A stretch of DNA of 64,000 bases from Amycolatopsis sp. EV170708-02-1. GTDB taxonomy: Bacteria > Actinomycetota > Actinomycetes > Mycobacteriales > Pseudonocardiaceae. Every line of letters begins with the position of its first letter. Positions within the stretch are counted from its first letter, which is position 1. The translations under genes and the position numbers were made by a program. The notes below the pieces were generated by a model. That model did not search any database and had not been told where the DNA came from. It saw only the letters and a list, made by a program, of their open reading frames with translations. The DNA lies in assembly GCF_022479115.1 (NCBI RefSeq), contig NZ_CP092497.1, forward strand, positions 4,588,001-4,652,000, written 5' to 3'. Below, one piece after another: positions 9,294 through 17,054 of the stretch.

Positions 9294-10469
9294 TTATTCG
9301 CGCGACATTGACACTTCTTTCGCTCGCGTTTGGACGGAGCACGGCTCGGACAGGGTGCGGGTTGTGATCCAGCACAAAACCGGCAGCGCGATCAACGGGA
9401 TCAAGGCCGTCTGCAGGGAAGTGCGGTCGGCGACCGTGCCGATGACGGGACTCGCGAGACCGCCGATGCTGACCGTCAGGCCGAGGGTGACGCCGCTGGC
9501 GGTGCCGACCCGCGTGGGGAGGTAGTCCTGGGAAAGGGTGATCTGCAGCGAGAACGGGATGTACAGGCTCACCGCGGCCAGCAGGACGAAGGCGAAGAAC
9601 GCCGGGCCCGGCACGAACACGACTCCCGCGACCGCGCCGATGGTGGCCAGGTACGACCAGCGGACCACGGTGACGCGGTCCCGGCGGCCGGCCAGCCTGC
9701 TCCCCAGCAGCGTGCCCGCCGCGCCACCGAGATAGAGCAGGAACAGCGCGGCACTGCCCGTCGTCGTGCCGCCGCCGACTCGTTGCTGGGCGTAGAGAGA
9801 GACGAACGTGCTGAGCCCGATGAACACGATCGAACGGAAGACGACGGCCATCGACAGCTTCGCGAACGAGCGCCAGTCGTCGACGCCGGCGACCTTCGGC
9901 GACGAGCCGCTCGTGCGGGCATTCCGCGTGAGAGCGCGCAATACGGGCAGGCAGAGCACGGCTCCGGTCAGCGCGGGAACGACGAGCAGCGGCGACATCC
10001 GGAGGCCGCCGACGGCCATGACCGCGGCGACGAGCACGGGCGCGGCGGCGAATCCGATGTTCCCGCCGAGGGAGAACCAGCCCATGGCCGTATGGCTGCC
10101 ACCGCTCGCGATCCTCGCGACCCGTGCGGCTTCGGGGTGGTAGGCGGCCACGCCGATGCCCGACACGGCCACGAAGGCGAGCGTCAGGGGATAGGAGCCG
10201 ACCAGTCCGCCGAGGCCGATCCCGAGGCCACCGAGGAGTGTTGCCGACGGCAGCAGCCACGGCATCGCCCAGCGGTCGGTCAGCGCGCCGAACAACGGTT
10301 GCGCCACCGACGACAGCAGCGACGCGGCGAGCACGATGCCCGACACCGCCGCGTATCCGTAGGCGCGTTCGGCCGCGAAGAACGGCACCAGCGCGGCGAC
10401 CGAACCTTGATACACATCCACACACGCGTGCCCGGCCGAGAGCAGGGCGATCGCTTTGATCTTCGGCAT
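9294..10469 (-). CDS. MFS transporter, fosmidomycin-resistance (Fsr)-like
   Basis: A 391-aa, 12-helix major facilitator starting at ATG 10469 (MPKIKAIALLSAGHACVDVY). The first helix with GHACVDVYQGSVAALVPFF and the following LFGALTDRW loop (motif A) resemble Fsr-type exporters of fosmidomycin or small drugs. The frame is open upstream to 10736, but that part lacks family features and overlaps the divergent AraC gene. An AraC-type gene diverges 54 bp away and is the likely regulator. Confidence 0.82.
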   Translation of the reverse strand: MPKIKAIALLSAGHACVDVYQGSVAALVPFFAAERAYGYAAVSGIVLAASLLSSVAQPLFGALTDRWAMPWLLPSATLLGGLGIGLGGLVGSYPLTLAFVAVSGIGVAAYHPEAARVARIASGGSHTAMGWFSLGGNIGFAAAPVLVAAVMAVGGLRMSPLLVVPALTGAVLCLPVLRALTRNARTSGSSPKVAGVDDWRSFAKLSMAVVFRSIVFIGLSTFVSLYAQQRVGGGTTTGSAALFLLYLGGAAGTLLGSRLAGRRDRVTVVRWSYLATIGAVAGVVFVPGPAFFAFVLLAAVSLYIPFSLQITLSQDYLPTRVGTASGVTLGLTVSIGGLASPVIGTVADRTSLQTALIPLIALPVLCWITTRTLSEPCSVQTRAKEVSMSRE

Positions 10470-10523
10470 CCCGCCATGCTCGTCGCGGGCCAGGGTGTCG
10501 CGCTTCCGATAAAATGACAAACG

Positions 10524-11267
10524 ATGACGGAAATCCGCCACCTGCCCGAAGCGCCGACACAGGTCAGGTCCCTGGCCTCCGGCACGATCGTCGACGCGCA
10601 CCGCCACGACGAGCACCAAGTCGTGTACGCGGCCCGGGGCGTACTGGCCATCACGACCGACAGGGGCTCCTGGGTCGCGCCCGCCACGAGGGCCATCTGG
10701 GTGCCGGCCGGAACCGTGCACGCCCACCAGGCGCACGGCGACCTCGAACTCCGGCTCGTCGGCCTGCCCGCCACGGTGAACCCGTTGCGGCTGAACGAAC
10801 CGAGCGTGCTGGCCGTCGGCCCGCTCCTGCGCGAGCTCATCCGCGCGTACACCGATCCGCCACGCGAAGACACCCCGGAACGCCGTCGGCTGCGCGCGGT
10901 CCTGCTAGATCAGCTCCGCGCTTCGCCGCAGCAACCCCTGCACCTGCCGACGCCGGACGACCCGCGGCTGCGCGCACTGTGCGAGATCCTCAGCGCCGAT
11001 CCGGCCGACAACCGGACACTGGCCGCGCTCGGTGCCCGGGTCGGGGCGAGCGACCGCACCCTGGCCCGGCTCTTCAAAGCCGATCTCGGCATGACGTTCC
11101 CGCAGTGGCGCACGCAGCTGCGGCTCTACCGCGCTTTGGTCCTCCTGGCCGAGGACAATTCCGTGACCGCTGTGGCGCATGCCTGCGGCTGGTCGTCCAC
11201 CAGCGCGTTCATCGACGTCTTCCGCCGCGCCTTCGGGCATACGCCGGGCACGCACTACGACCGGTGA
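10524..11267 (+). CDS. AraC-family transcriptional regulator with cupin sensor domain
   Basis: A 247-aa protein. The N-terminal cupin (residues about 15-70: DAHRHDEHQVVYAARGVL, WVPAGTVHAH) is followed by two AraC HTH units: LAALGARVGASDRTLARLFK and VTAVAHACGWSSTSAFIDVF, then RRAFGHTPG. It is divergent from and adjacent to the Fsr-like exporter, the same arrangement as NimR/RipA-type regulators and their exporters, so local control is likely. Confidence 0.88.
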   Translation: MTEIRHLPEAPTQVRSLASGTIVDAHRHDEHQVVYAARGVLAITTDRGSWVAPATRAIWVPAGTVHAHQAHGDLELRLVGLPATVNPLRLNEPSVLAVGPLLRELIRAYTDPPREDTPERRRLRAVLLDQLRASPQQPLHLPTPDDPRLRALCEILSADPADNRTLAALGARVGASDRTLARLFKADLGMTFPQWRTQLRLYRALVLLAEDNSVTAVAHACGWSSTSAFIDVFRRAFGHTPGTHYDR

Positions 11268-11274
11268 AACGCGA

Positions 11275-11309
11275 AAGCGGGGCCGGTCCACAATGGACCG
11301 GCCCCGCTT
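11275..11309. terminator. Bidirectional hairpin terminator
   Basis: A perfect 16-bp inverted repeat (11275-11290 and 11294-11309; arms AAGCGGGGCCGGTCCA / TGGACCGGCCCCGCTT) with a CAA loop, between the convergent AraC and surface-protein genes. Confidence 0.85.
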
Positions 11310-11322
11310 CGTCGTTCGGCTC

Positions 11323-12477
11323 TTACGCCTCGCTACGGCGACGGCGCACCAGCAGCACCATCAGCACACCCGCGCCGAGCAGCGCGCCGCCGATCACCAG
11401 CGGCATGGTCGCGGAGGCACCGGTGTTGGCCAGCTCGTCGCCGCCACCCGACTCGGCGCCACCGGGGGTGGTGGGCGCCGGGGTGTCGGTGGCGGGCGCG
11501 CCACCCTGCTTCCAGCTCGCGGTCGCGTTCGCGACGACCGAGGTCTTCTCGGACTCCGCCACGATCAGGGACTGCGCGGGCACCTTGGCGTAGTTCTCGC
11601 CCACGAACAGGCGACCGGTGTCGAGGTGGCCGCTCACCTTCAGCGAGAACGAGCCGTTGCCGTCCTTGGCGTCCTTGGGAACGTCGACGTAGACCTTGGT
11701 GCCGTCCTTGATGGCGCCGGCCTTGATCTCCTTGCCGTCGGCGTCGGTGACCTTGACGCCCTCGGGCAGCTTGCTCGTCAGCTCGGTGATGTCACCGTTG
11801 GTGGCGATGCTGAACGGGCCGATCTTGGAGCCGGTCGCGCCCGAGGCCTTGGCCGGGCCGATGTCGAGGGTCGGCTTCGGCTGCGCGCCGATGCCGACGT
11901 TGTCCTTGCCGGTGAGGTAGTCGTAGACGGCCAGCACGTCGGCGGACTCTTCGGCGCTCTCGAACGGCAGCGGCTTCTTGCGGTCGAGGTTCTTGCCGTC
12001 ACTGAAGTGCCAGACGGCGGCCTGTGTCGCGGTCACGGCCTCCTCGACGGACAGGCCGCCGGTCAGCTTGACGTCCTTGCCGAGCGCGCCCTCGAGCGCC
12101 TTCACGGCGACGGCCGGGTAACCGTGGTGCAGCACCCAGTTGATCTTCGAGTTGTTCTTGTTGAACGGCGAAGCGGCGTCCGGGTACTTGTTCCACGGGC
12201 GTTCGATCATGTCCTGATCGGTGCGCATGCCGACCTCGACCTGCACGCAGTACATCTTGAGCTTGCTGCCGTCGGACAGCTTCAGCCCGAACAGCTTCGT
12301 GACGTAGTGCTGCCCGCCCTCGAAGTTGACGCTGAAACCATCGGTACCGGAACCTTCGACCACCCGGCCCCGCGCCGCGCCGTCGTCGGCGAGGGCGGCC
12401 GGAGCGGCCATCGTCAGCGCGACGGCCGCGGTGGCGACCGCGATCCCGCCACGAACCAGAACTGACCTGCCGTGCAT
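11323..12477 (-). CDS. Thioester-domain surface protein with LAXTG sorting signal
   Basis: A 384-aa secreted protein starting at ATG 12477 behind GGGAGA. The signal peptide (about 1-30) ends ALADD. The thioester (TQXA-type) domain shows the pair expected to form an internal Cys-Gln bond: Cys77 in KMYCVQVEV and Gln152 in TATQAAVWHFSDG. A beta-rich stalk and Pro/Thr linker follow, then LANTG, a hydrophobic helix and RRRRSEA, the class E sortase signal of actinomycetes. Known thioester domains form covalent bonds with host or partner surfaces. It is monocistronic, ending at the hairpin 11275-11309. Confidence 0.88.
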   Translation of the reverse strand: MHGRSVLVRGGIAVATAAVALTMAAPAALADDGAARGRVVEGSGTDGFSVNFEGGQHYVTKLFGLKLSDGSKLKMYCVQVEVGMRTDQDMIERPWNKYPDAASPFNKNNSKINWVLHHGYPAVAVKALEGALGKDVKLTGGLSVEEAVTATQAAVWHFSDGKNLDRKKPLPFESAEESADVLAVYDYLTGKDNVGIGAQPKPTLDIGPAKASGATGSKIGPFSIATNGDITELTSKLPEGVKVTDADGKEIKAGAIKDGTKVYVDVPKDAKDGNGSFSLKVSGHLDTGRLFVGENYAKVPAQSLIVAESEKTSVVANATASWKQGGAPATDTPAPTTPGGAESGGGDELANTGASATMPLVIGGALLGAGVLMVLLVRRRRSEA

Positions 12478-13113
12478 GTGTCTCCCATCCGAATACGGAC
12501 CACGAATGCCAGTGCCGCATGCGACCACAGGCCCCGACCGCAACGGCTCGCCCGGATGGGGGATGAATAATCCCATCGAGCGAGAGCGGAGCATACAGAG
12601 GTCATACATGCGGCTACTCAGGGGTATGGCTCATGTCCGAATTGCCCCGAAAGAAGGGTGAACGGCGGGAAAACGATCTTGGGCGAGTAGAAGACCTCGC
12701 CGTCGGCCGGGCACGGGGGTGGACACGCTCCGTGGGAGGGGCCGCCGCGAGATCGTCCGGCCGGAGAATCGCGTGAACACGGAATCGGCCAGGGTATTTC
12801 CGATCGTTTCCGATAGCATTCTTTCCGGTCGGCCGATTTTCGCCGGTATCGAATATTCGCGGCCGTGGAAGTGTCGGGGATCACTGTATGTGGCGATGTC
12901 GTCGGTGCCTCCTGTGTCGAGGCGTATCCGGGGCTCGGCGGCCGGCACCTTGGTTCTTTCGGGTAGATGTACCGGGCTCGCCGGGAGGAGAACCCGCTCG
13001 GCGAGGTAGACAGGGAGGTTCGGGCATTGCCGGGAGTGCTCGGGTGGTCCGGGAATTGCGCGAACAAAAGAAAACGGCCGTGCGGGGAGACACGAGCATG
13101 CGATCTTTGACGC
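12478..13113. other. Intergenic region without recognisable gene
   Basis: About 640 bp between the divergent surface-protein and NB-ARC genes. A locally AT-richer stretch lies at 12790-12900, suitable for promoters. Open frames cross it on both strands, but none has family-like sequence or a convincing ribosome-binding site. Confidence 0.5.
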
Positions 13114-15303
13114 GTGACCCACGATTCTGTTCGTCGTGGGAGTCTGATCTCGAACGTGGAAAACCGCGGCCGTGCAATTCGCGCTCGAATCGCCGCCGGT
13201 CGGGGTGCGGTCATGGGAGATGACCTCGGCTCGGTGGCCGTCGCGCGGTCAGCCTCGGGCACCCAGGTTCCCCGGCAGTTGCCTCCGGTCCCCGCGCATT
13301 TCACCAGCAGGACCGCGGAGCTCGAAGCGCTCGACTCGGCCGCCGCCCGGCAGGAGGACGACTCGATCGACCGATCGCCCGCGGTCACCGTGGTGGTCGG
13401 ACCCGGTGGCGTCGGCAAGACCGCGCTCGCGGTCACCTGGGCGGTCCGGAACGCCGGACGCTTCCCGTCGGGCCAGCTGTACGCGGATCTGCGCGGGTTC
13501 TCACCGGAGACGGCCGTGCCGCCCGAAGACGCGCTCGGAGCGTTCTTGCGCGCGCTCGGCGTCCCTCCGGAACGGGTGCCGGTCGGGCTGGCCGAGCAAG
13601 CGGCCCTGTTCCGGACCACCACCGCGGGGATGCGACTGCTGCTCGTGGTGGACAACGCGATCTCGGCCGCCCAGGTGCGGCCGTTGATCCCGGCCTCGTC
13701 GGGATGCGTCGTGGTGGTCACCAGCAGGCTGAGGCTGGACGGCCTGCACGCGGAGGGCGCGCGGTTCGTCGACATGGCGCCTCTGCCGGAGGAGCACGCC
13801 GTCGAGCTGCTGACGCGTTCGGTCGGCGAATCGCGGGTGGCCGGGGAACTTCCGGACGTGACGACACTGGCGGAACTGTGTGGACGGCTGCCGATCGCGC
13901 TCCGGGTGGCGGGCGCGAGGCTGGCGTCGCGGCCGAAATGGCCGGTGGCCAGGATGGTGGCGGAGCTCCGTGACGAGCGGGTGCGGTTGTCGAAGCTGTC
14001 GCCGGTGGGCGAAGCGTCGTTGACGGCGACTTTCGACTCGTCCTATTCGGCGTTGTCGCCGCACGCGGCCAGGCTGTACCGGCTGGCCGGGGAATACCCG
14101 GGGCTGACGATCGAGGTGGGAGCGGCGGCCGCGGCGGCGCGGGTCTCCGAAAACGAGGCCGCGGACGGGCTCCAAGAGCTGGCGGACGCCAGCCTCCTCG
14201 AGGAGGTCGGCGAGCGTGGTTACCGCTTCCACGATCTGGTGCGGTTGCACGCACGCGCGCTGCCGGACGACGAACGGTTCGAAGTCGTCGCCCGTATCGC
14301 GGACTGGTACCTGCACCGGATGACGCGGGCGAACATGGTGGTGATCCCGATGCGGTGGAGGATCAGTACCGTGCGCGCCCGGTACGAGGACGCGCCGGCG
14401 CTGTTCGCCACTGGTGTCGAAGCACTGCACTGGCTGGACGAGCGGTTGCCGGACATCATCGGGCTGCTCGAAGAGGCGGCCGCGCTAGGCCAGGACGAAC
14501 TCGCCTGGCAACTGTGCGAAGCCCTCTGGGAACTCTTCCTCTACCGCAAGCACTATCAGCTTTGGATCCGGACGCACGAGGTCGGCATCGCCGCGGCACA
14601 CCGGTGCGCCCACGCGATCGCCGAAGCACGGTTGCGCTGCCAGCTGGGCCGTGCGTACCTGGATCTGGGACGGTTCGAAGCCGCCGAAACCGAATGCCTG
14701 AAGGCCGTGGACCTGGCGAAGGGAGCCGGAAGCCGCCACAACGAGTCCGTGGCCTTGGACCAGCTGGGCATGGCGGCGCAAGGTCGTGGCGACTTCGAGC
14801 GGGCGGTCGAGTTCTTCGGCCAGAGCCTCGTGATCGAAGGGGAACTCGGGATCGACCGCGGCGTCGCGCAGCGGCACCGCCGGATCGGCGAGGCGTTGCT
14901 GCAGGCGGGCCGGACCGCCGACGCCGACCGGCATCTGCGTCTCGCGCAAGAGCTGTTCAGGGAGATAGGCGATGCGAAGGGCGAGGCCGAGGCCACCCTG
15001 TCGCTGGCGCGGATCGAAGCCCGAGCGGGCGAGATCACCGCGGCGAAACGTGAACTCGAACGTGCCGCCGCGGTGCTCGACGAGTCAGGTTCGGCCGTCT
15101 ATCAGTCCGATGTGCTCGTGGCGTTCGCCGAGGTCGCTGAGCTCGAGGGCGATTTCGGCGCGGCTCGTGGCCATCTGACCAAGGCGCTGGACCTGTGCGG
15201 CCCGATCGGCGGGCTGCGGGTGGAGCGGGCCCGTGCCCGGCTGGACGCCTTGGCCGCACGGTGCGACCACCCGCAGCAGCCGGAGCCGTCGGCCGGCGAG
15301 TGA
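13114..15303 (+). CDS. NB-ARC (STAND) ATPase with tetratricopeptide repeats
   Basis: Up to 729 aa. After a short N-terminus comes QLPPVPAHFTSR, the usual entry to actinobacterial NB-ARC modules, then Walker A GPGGVGKTAL, Walker B LLLVVDNA, the sensor VVVVTSRLRL, and GRLPIALRVAGARL of the GLPLA-type motif. The winged-helix region ends YRFHDLVRLHARA. From about residue 440 there are TPR-like helices. There is no BTAD or DNA-binding domain, unlike the neighbour at 17055, so it may act as a signal-sensing STAND switch. ATG 13213 is an alternative start. Its last 219 bp overlap an antisense gene. Confidence 0.8.
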   Translation: MTHDSVRRGSLISNVENRGRAIRARIAAGRGAVMGDDLGSVAVARSASGTQVPRQLPPVPAHFTSRTAELEALDSAAARQEDDSIDRSPAVTVVVGPGGVGKTALAVTWAVRNAGRFPSGQLYADLRGFSPETAVPPEDALGAFLRALGVPPERVPVGLAEQAALFRTTTAGMRLLLVVDNAISAAQVRPLIPASSGCVVVVTSRLRLDGLHAEGARFVDMAPLPEEHAVELLTRSVGESRVAGELPDVTTLAELCGRLPIALRVAGARLASRPKWPVARMVAELRDERVRLSKLSPVGEASLTATFDSSYSALSPHAARLYRLAGEYPGLTIEVGAAAAAARVSENEAADGLQELADASLLEEVGERGYRFHDLVRLHARALPDDERFEVVARIADWYLHRMTRANMVVIPMRWRISTVRARYEDAPALFATGVEALHWLDERLPDIIGLLEEAAALGQDELAWQLCEALWELFLYRKHYQLWIRTHEVGIAAAHRCAHAIAEARLRCQLGRAYLDLGRFEAAETECLKAVDLAKGAGSRHNESVALDQLGMAAQGRGDFERAVEFFGQSLVIEGELGIDRGVAQRHRRIGEALLQAGRTADADRHLRLAQELFREIGDAKGEAEATLSLARIEARAGEITAAKRELERAAAVLDESGSAVYQSDVLVAFAEVAELEGDFGAARGHLTKALDLCGPIGGLRVERARARLDALAARCDHPQQPEPSAGE

Positions 15304-15630
15304 CCACAGATAGGCGCCCGCGCCCGCCAGTGCGGCGGACTCGCACGGAAGGACGACCACGTCTCCCGTGCGGTCGCCGACGAGACAGCGTCCGGGGGAG
15401 TATGCGACGGCGACGATGGTGAGACCGGGCAGCCGGTCGAAGTCGCTCGCGATCGCGGCGCGGGCGTCCGCGACCGGATGCGGTCCTGAGTGGACGAGCA
15501 CATCGGCGAGCGACGCGCGGGTCCCGCCGTTCGCGACGGACAGGAGGAACGAGCTTCCCGCGGCTTCCACGCGACAGCTTCCGGAGTGAGACGGGCGGCT
15601 GAGGCGCAACCGCGTTACAGAGGTCGCCAT
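15085..15630 (-). CDS. Hypothetical protein, overlapping both neighbours
   Basis: A 181-aa frame starting at ATG 15630, inside the last codons of the upstream gene (16-nt overlap), so probably co-translated with it. N-terminal sequence MATSVTRLRLSRPSHSGSCR, then FLLSVANGG and AAIASDFDRLPGLTIVAVAY look like a compact alpha/beta domain; I do not recognise the family. The C-terminal third lies antisense to the 3' end of the NB-ARC gene and is low in recognisable structure. It might be an extension created by loss of an earlier stop. Confidence 0.5.
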   Translation of the reverse strand: MATSVTRLRLSRPSHSGSCRVEAAGSSFLLSVANGGTRASLADVLVHSGPHPVADARAAIASDFDRLPGLTIVAVAYSPGRCLVGDRTGDVVVLPCESAALAGAGAYLWSLAGRRLRLLRVVAPCGQGVQPGTGPLHPQPADRAAQVQRLGQMATSRAEIALELSDLGERHEHIGLIDGRT

Positions 15631-16832
15631 GGCAGCACCTCCGCCATCGGCACCGGAGACACGGGGACCGCCCTGACGGGTTCGGGCAAGCCGAGAAGCC
15701 GGTACATCTCGGTGCGCAGGATCGCACCGGCCCGGCCCGGCCGGGACGAGAGCAACTCGCGGACCTGCTCGGCCACGCCGGCGGACTCCGCTTCGCGAAG
15801 CAGGGGGAGAAGTGAACTGCCGGGCGTCCAGCGGGGCGCGTGTTCGGCGACGATGGCGCTGGGCGTGCCCGGCAGCAACGGTTCGGTCCCGTCCGCGGCC
15901 AGGAGCACCGGTTTGCCGATGCCCGCCGCATAGCCGGTCACGGAGCCGTAGTCGCCGATGACGTGGTCCGCGGCGATCAAGGCGGCCCGCCAGCTCCCTT
16001 CGGGCCGCAGAAGCTCGAGCCCGGACCGCAGACAGTCGGCCAGCCAGGTGCGGATCTGCCAAAGGCTGTGGTGCGACCAGATCTGGGGGTGAAGGACACC
16101 GAGCACCCGGAAGTCCTCGGGCGGAAGCTCGCCGAGCACCCGCTCGAACAGGTCGTGGTGACGCCCGAAGGCCGACCGATCGGACCAGGTCGAGGTGACG
16201 ACCACCAGACGCCGGTCGTCGGTCACGCCGAGCCCTCGCCGGTAGTGATCGCGAAACGGCAGACTGGCGGTGAGCCGATCGAGTGCGATGTCGCCCGCGA
16301 CGACGGCGGCCGGCACCGCGCGAGGGCAGGTCTCGGCGAGGACGTCCCTTTCACGGTCGTGGACGAGCACGATCGAGTCGGCGCGTACCCGTCCTTCCCG
16401 CATCAACTGGCCCGCGTCGAGTCCGACCTGCGGACTCCAGCCGGAGCCGGCGCCCGGAGGCCGCCACGGCCGGTACTGCCCGAATCCGCCGCCGTGCGGG
16501 ACCAGCAGTACCGGCCCCGCGACTTCGTCGATGCCGCGCTGGCTGGCGGCGAGGACGAGGTCGTACTCGCCGCGCCGGGCCTGTGCCCAAGGGAGGACTA
16601 TTCCGCCCTGCGCCTCCACGAAGTCGTGAGTGGCACGCCAGGATTCCCATTCCGGGACGGTGAAGGTCGCCTGGACGCGATGGTCGGCCTCGAAGAGCGG
16701 GAGCAGATCGAGGAGCCGGTTTCCGGCGACGATGTGCGGGATCATCACCAGCACGGATTTGATGCCCTTGCGTGTCGCCCAGTGCTGATCGTTACCACCC
16801 ACCGGACTGCGGACCCACGATAACTCGGTCAT
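15615..16832 (-). CDS. GT-B-like / CDP-glycerol glycerophosphotransferase-like protein
   Basis: A 405-aa protein from ATG 16832. It starts with a Rossmann-like KSVLVMIPHIVAGNRLLDLL, contains VLLVPHGGGFGQYR in mid-protein and later VVVTSTWSDRSAFG and AADHVIGDYGSVTGYAAGIG. The last motif resembles the nucleotide-binding acidic motif (SDYSS-type) of CDP-glycerol glycerophosphotransferases and related GT-B transferases. A role in glycan or polyol-phosphate transfer is inferred, with moderate confidence. It overlaps the start of the next gene and is divergent from the SARP-type gene. Confidence 0.55.
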   Translation of the reverse strand: MTELSWVRSPVGGNDQHWATRKGIKSVLVMIPHIVAGNRLLDLLPLFEADHRVQATFTVPEWESWRATHDFVEAQGGIVLPWAQARRGEYDLVLAASQRGIDEVAGPVLLVPHGGGFGQYRPWRPPGAGSGWSPQVGLDAGQLMREGRVRADSIVLVHDRERDVLAETCPRAVPAAVVAGDIALDRLTASLPFRDHYRRGLGVTDDRRLVVVTSTWSDRSAFGRHHDLFERVLGELPPEDFRVLGVLHPQIWSHHSLWQIRTWLADCLRSGLELLRPEGSWRAALIAADHVIGDYGSVTGYAAGIGKPVLLAADGTEPLLPGTPSAIVAEHAPRWTPGSSLLPLLREAESAGVAEQVRELLSSRPGRAGAILRTEMYRLLGLPEPVRAVPVSPVPMAEVLPWRPL

Positions 16833-17054
16833 GACATTCCCCTCGTTCGAACTCCGGTATCCGCAGTCAGCATGGGAGCGAGCGTGGAGAAAACGGCTTC
16901 GGCCGGTTGTCAGTTCATTGACAGATGATCAACGGTGATCGCCGAAGTTTGACAATTAAGCCGATGACCTGGCCTTATGCGCGGGCGGATGGAAAAATGA
17001 TCCGGCGGGACAGGGGTGGCGAACCCGGGTTCGCCATGGGGAAGGGGCGCACTC

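Noticed and set aside
10470..10736. An 89-residue N-terminal extension of the Fsr-like transporter
   Set aside because: It overlaps the divergent AraC gene and lacks hydrophobic or family sequence; ATG 10469 starts directly before helix 1.
12618..13775. A 385-codon minus-strand frame across the NB-ARC promoter and 5' end
   Set aside because: It has no recognisable motif, and its right part is antisense to the conserved P-loop region.
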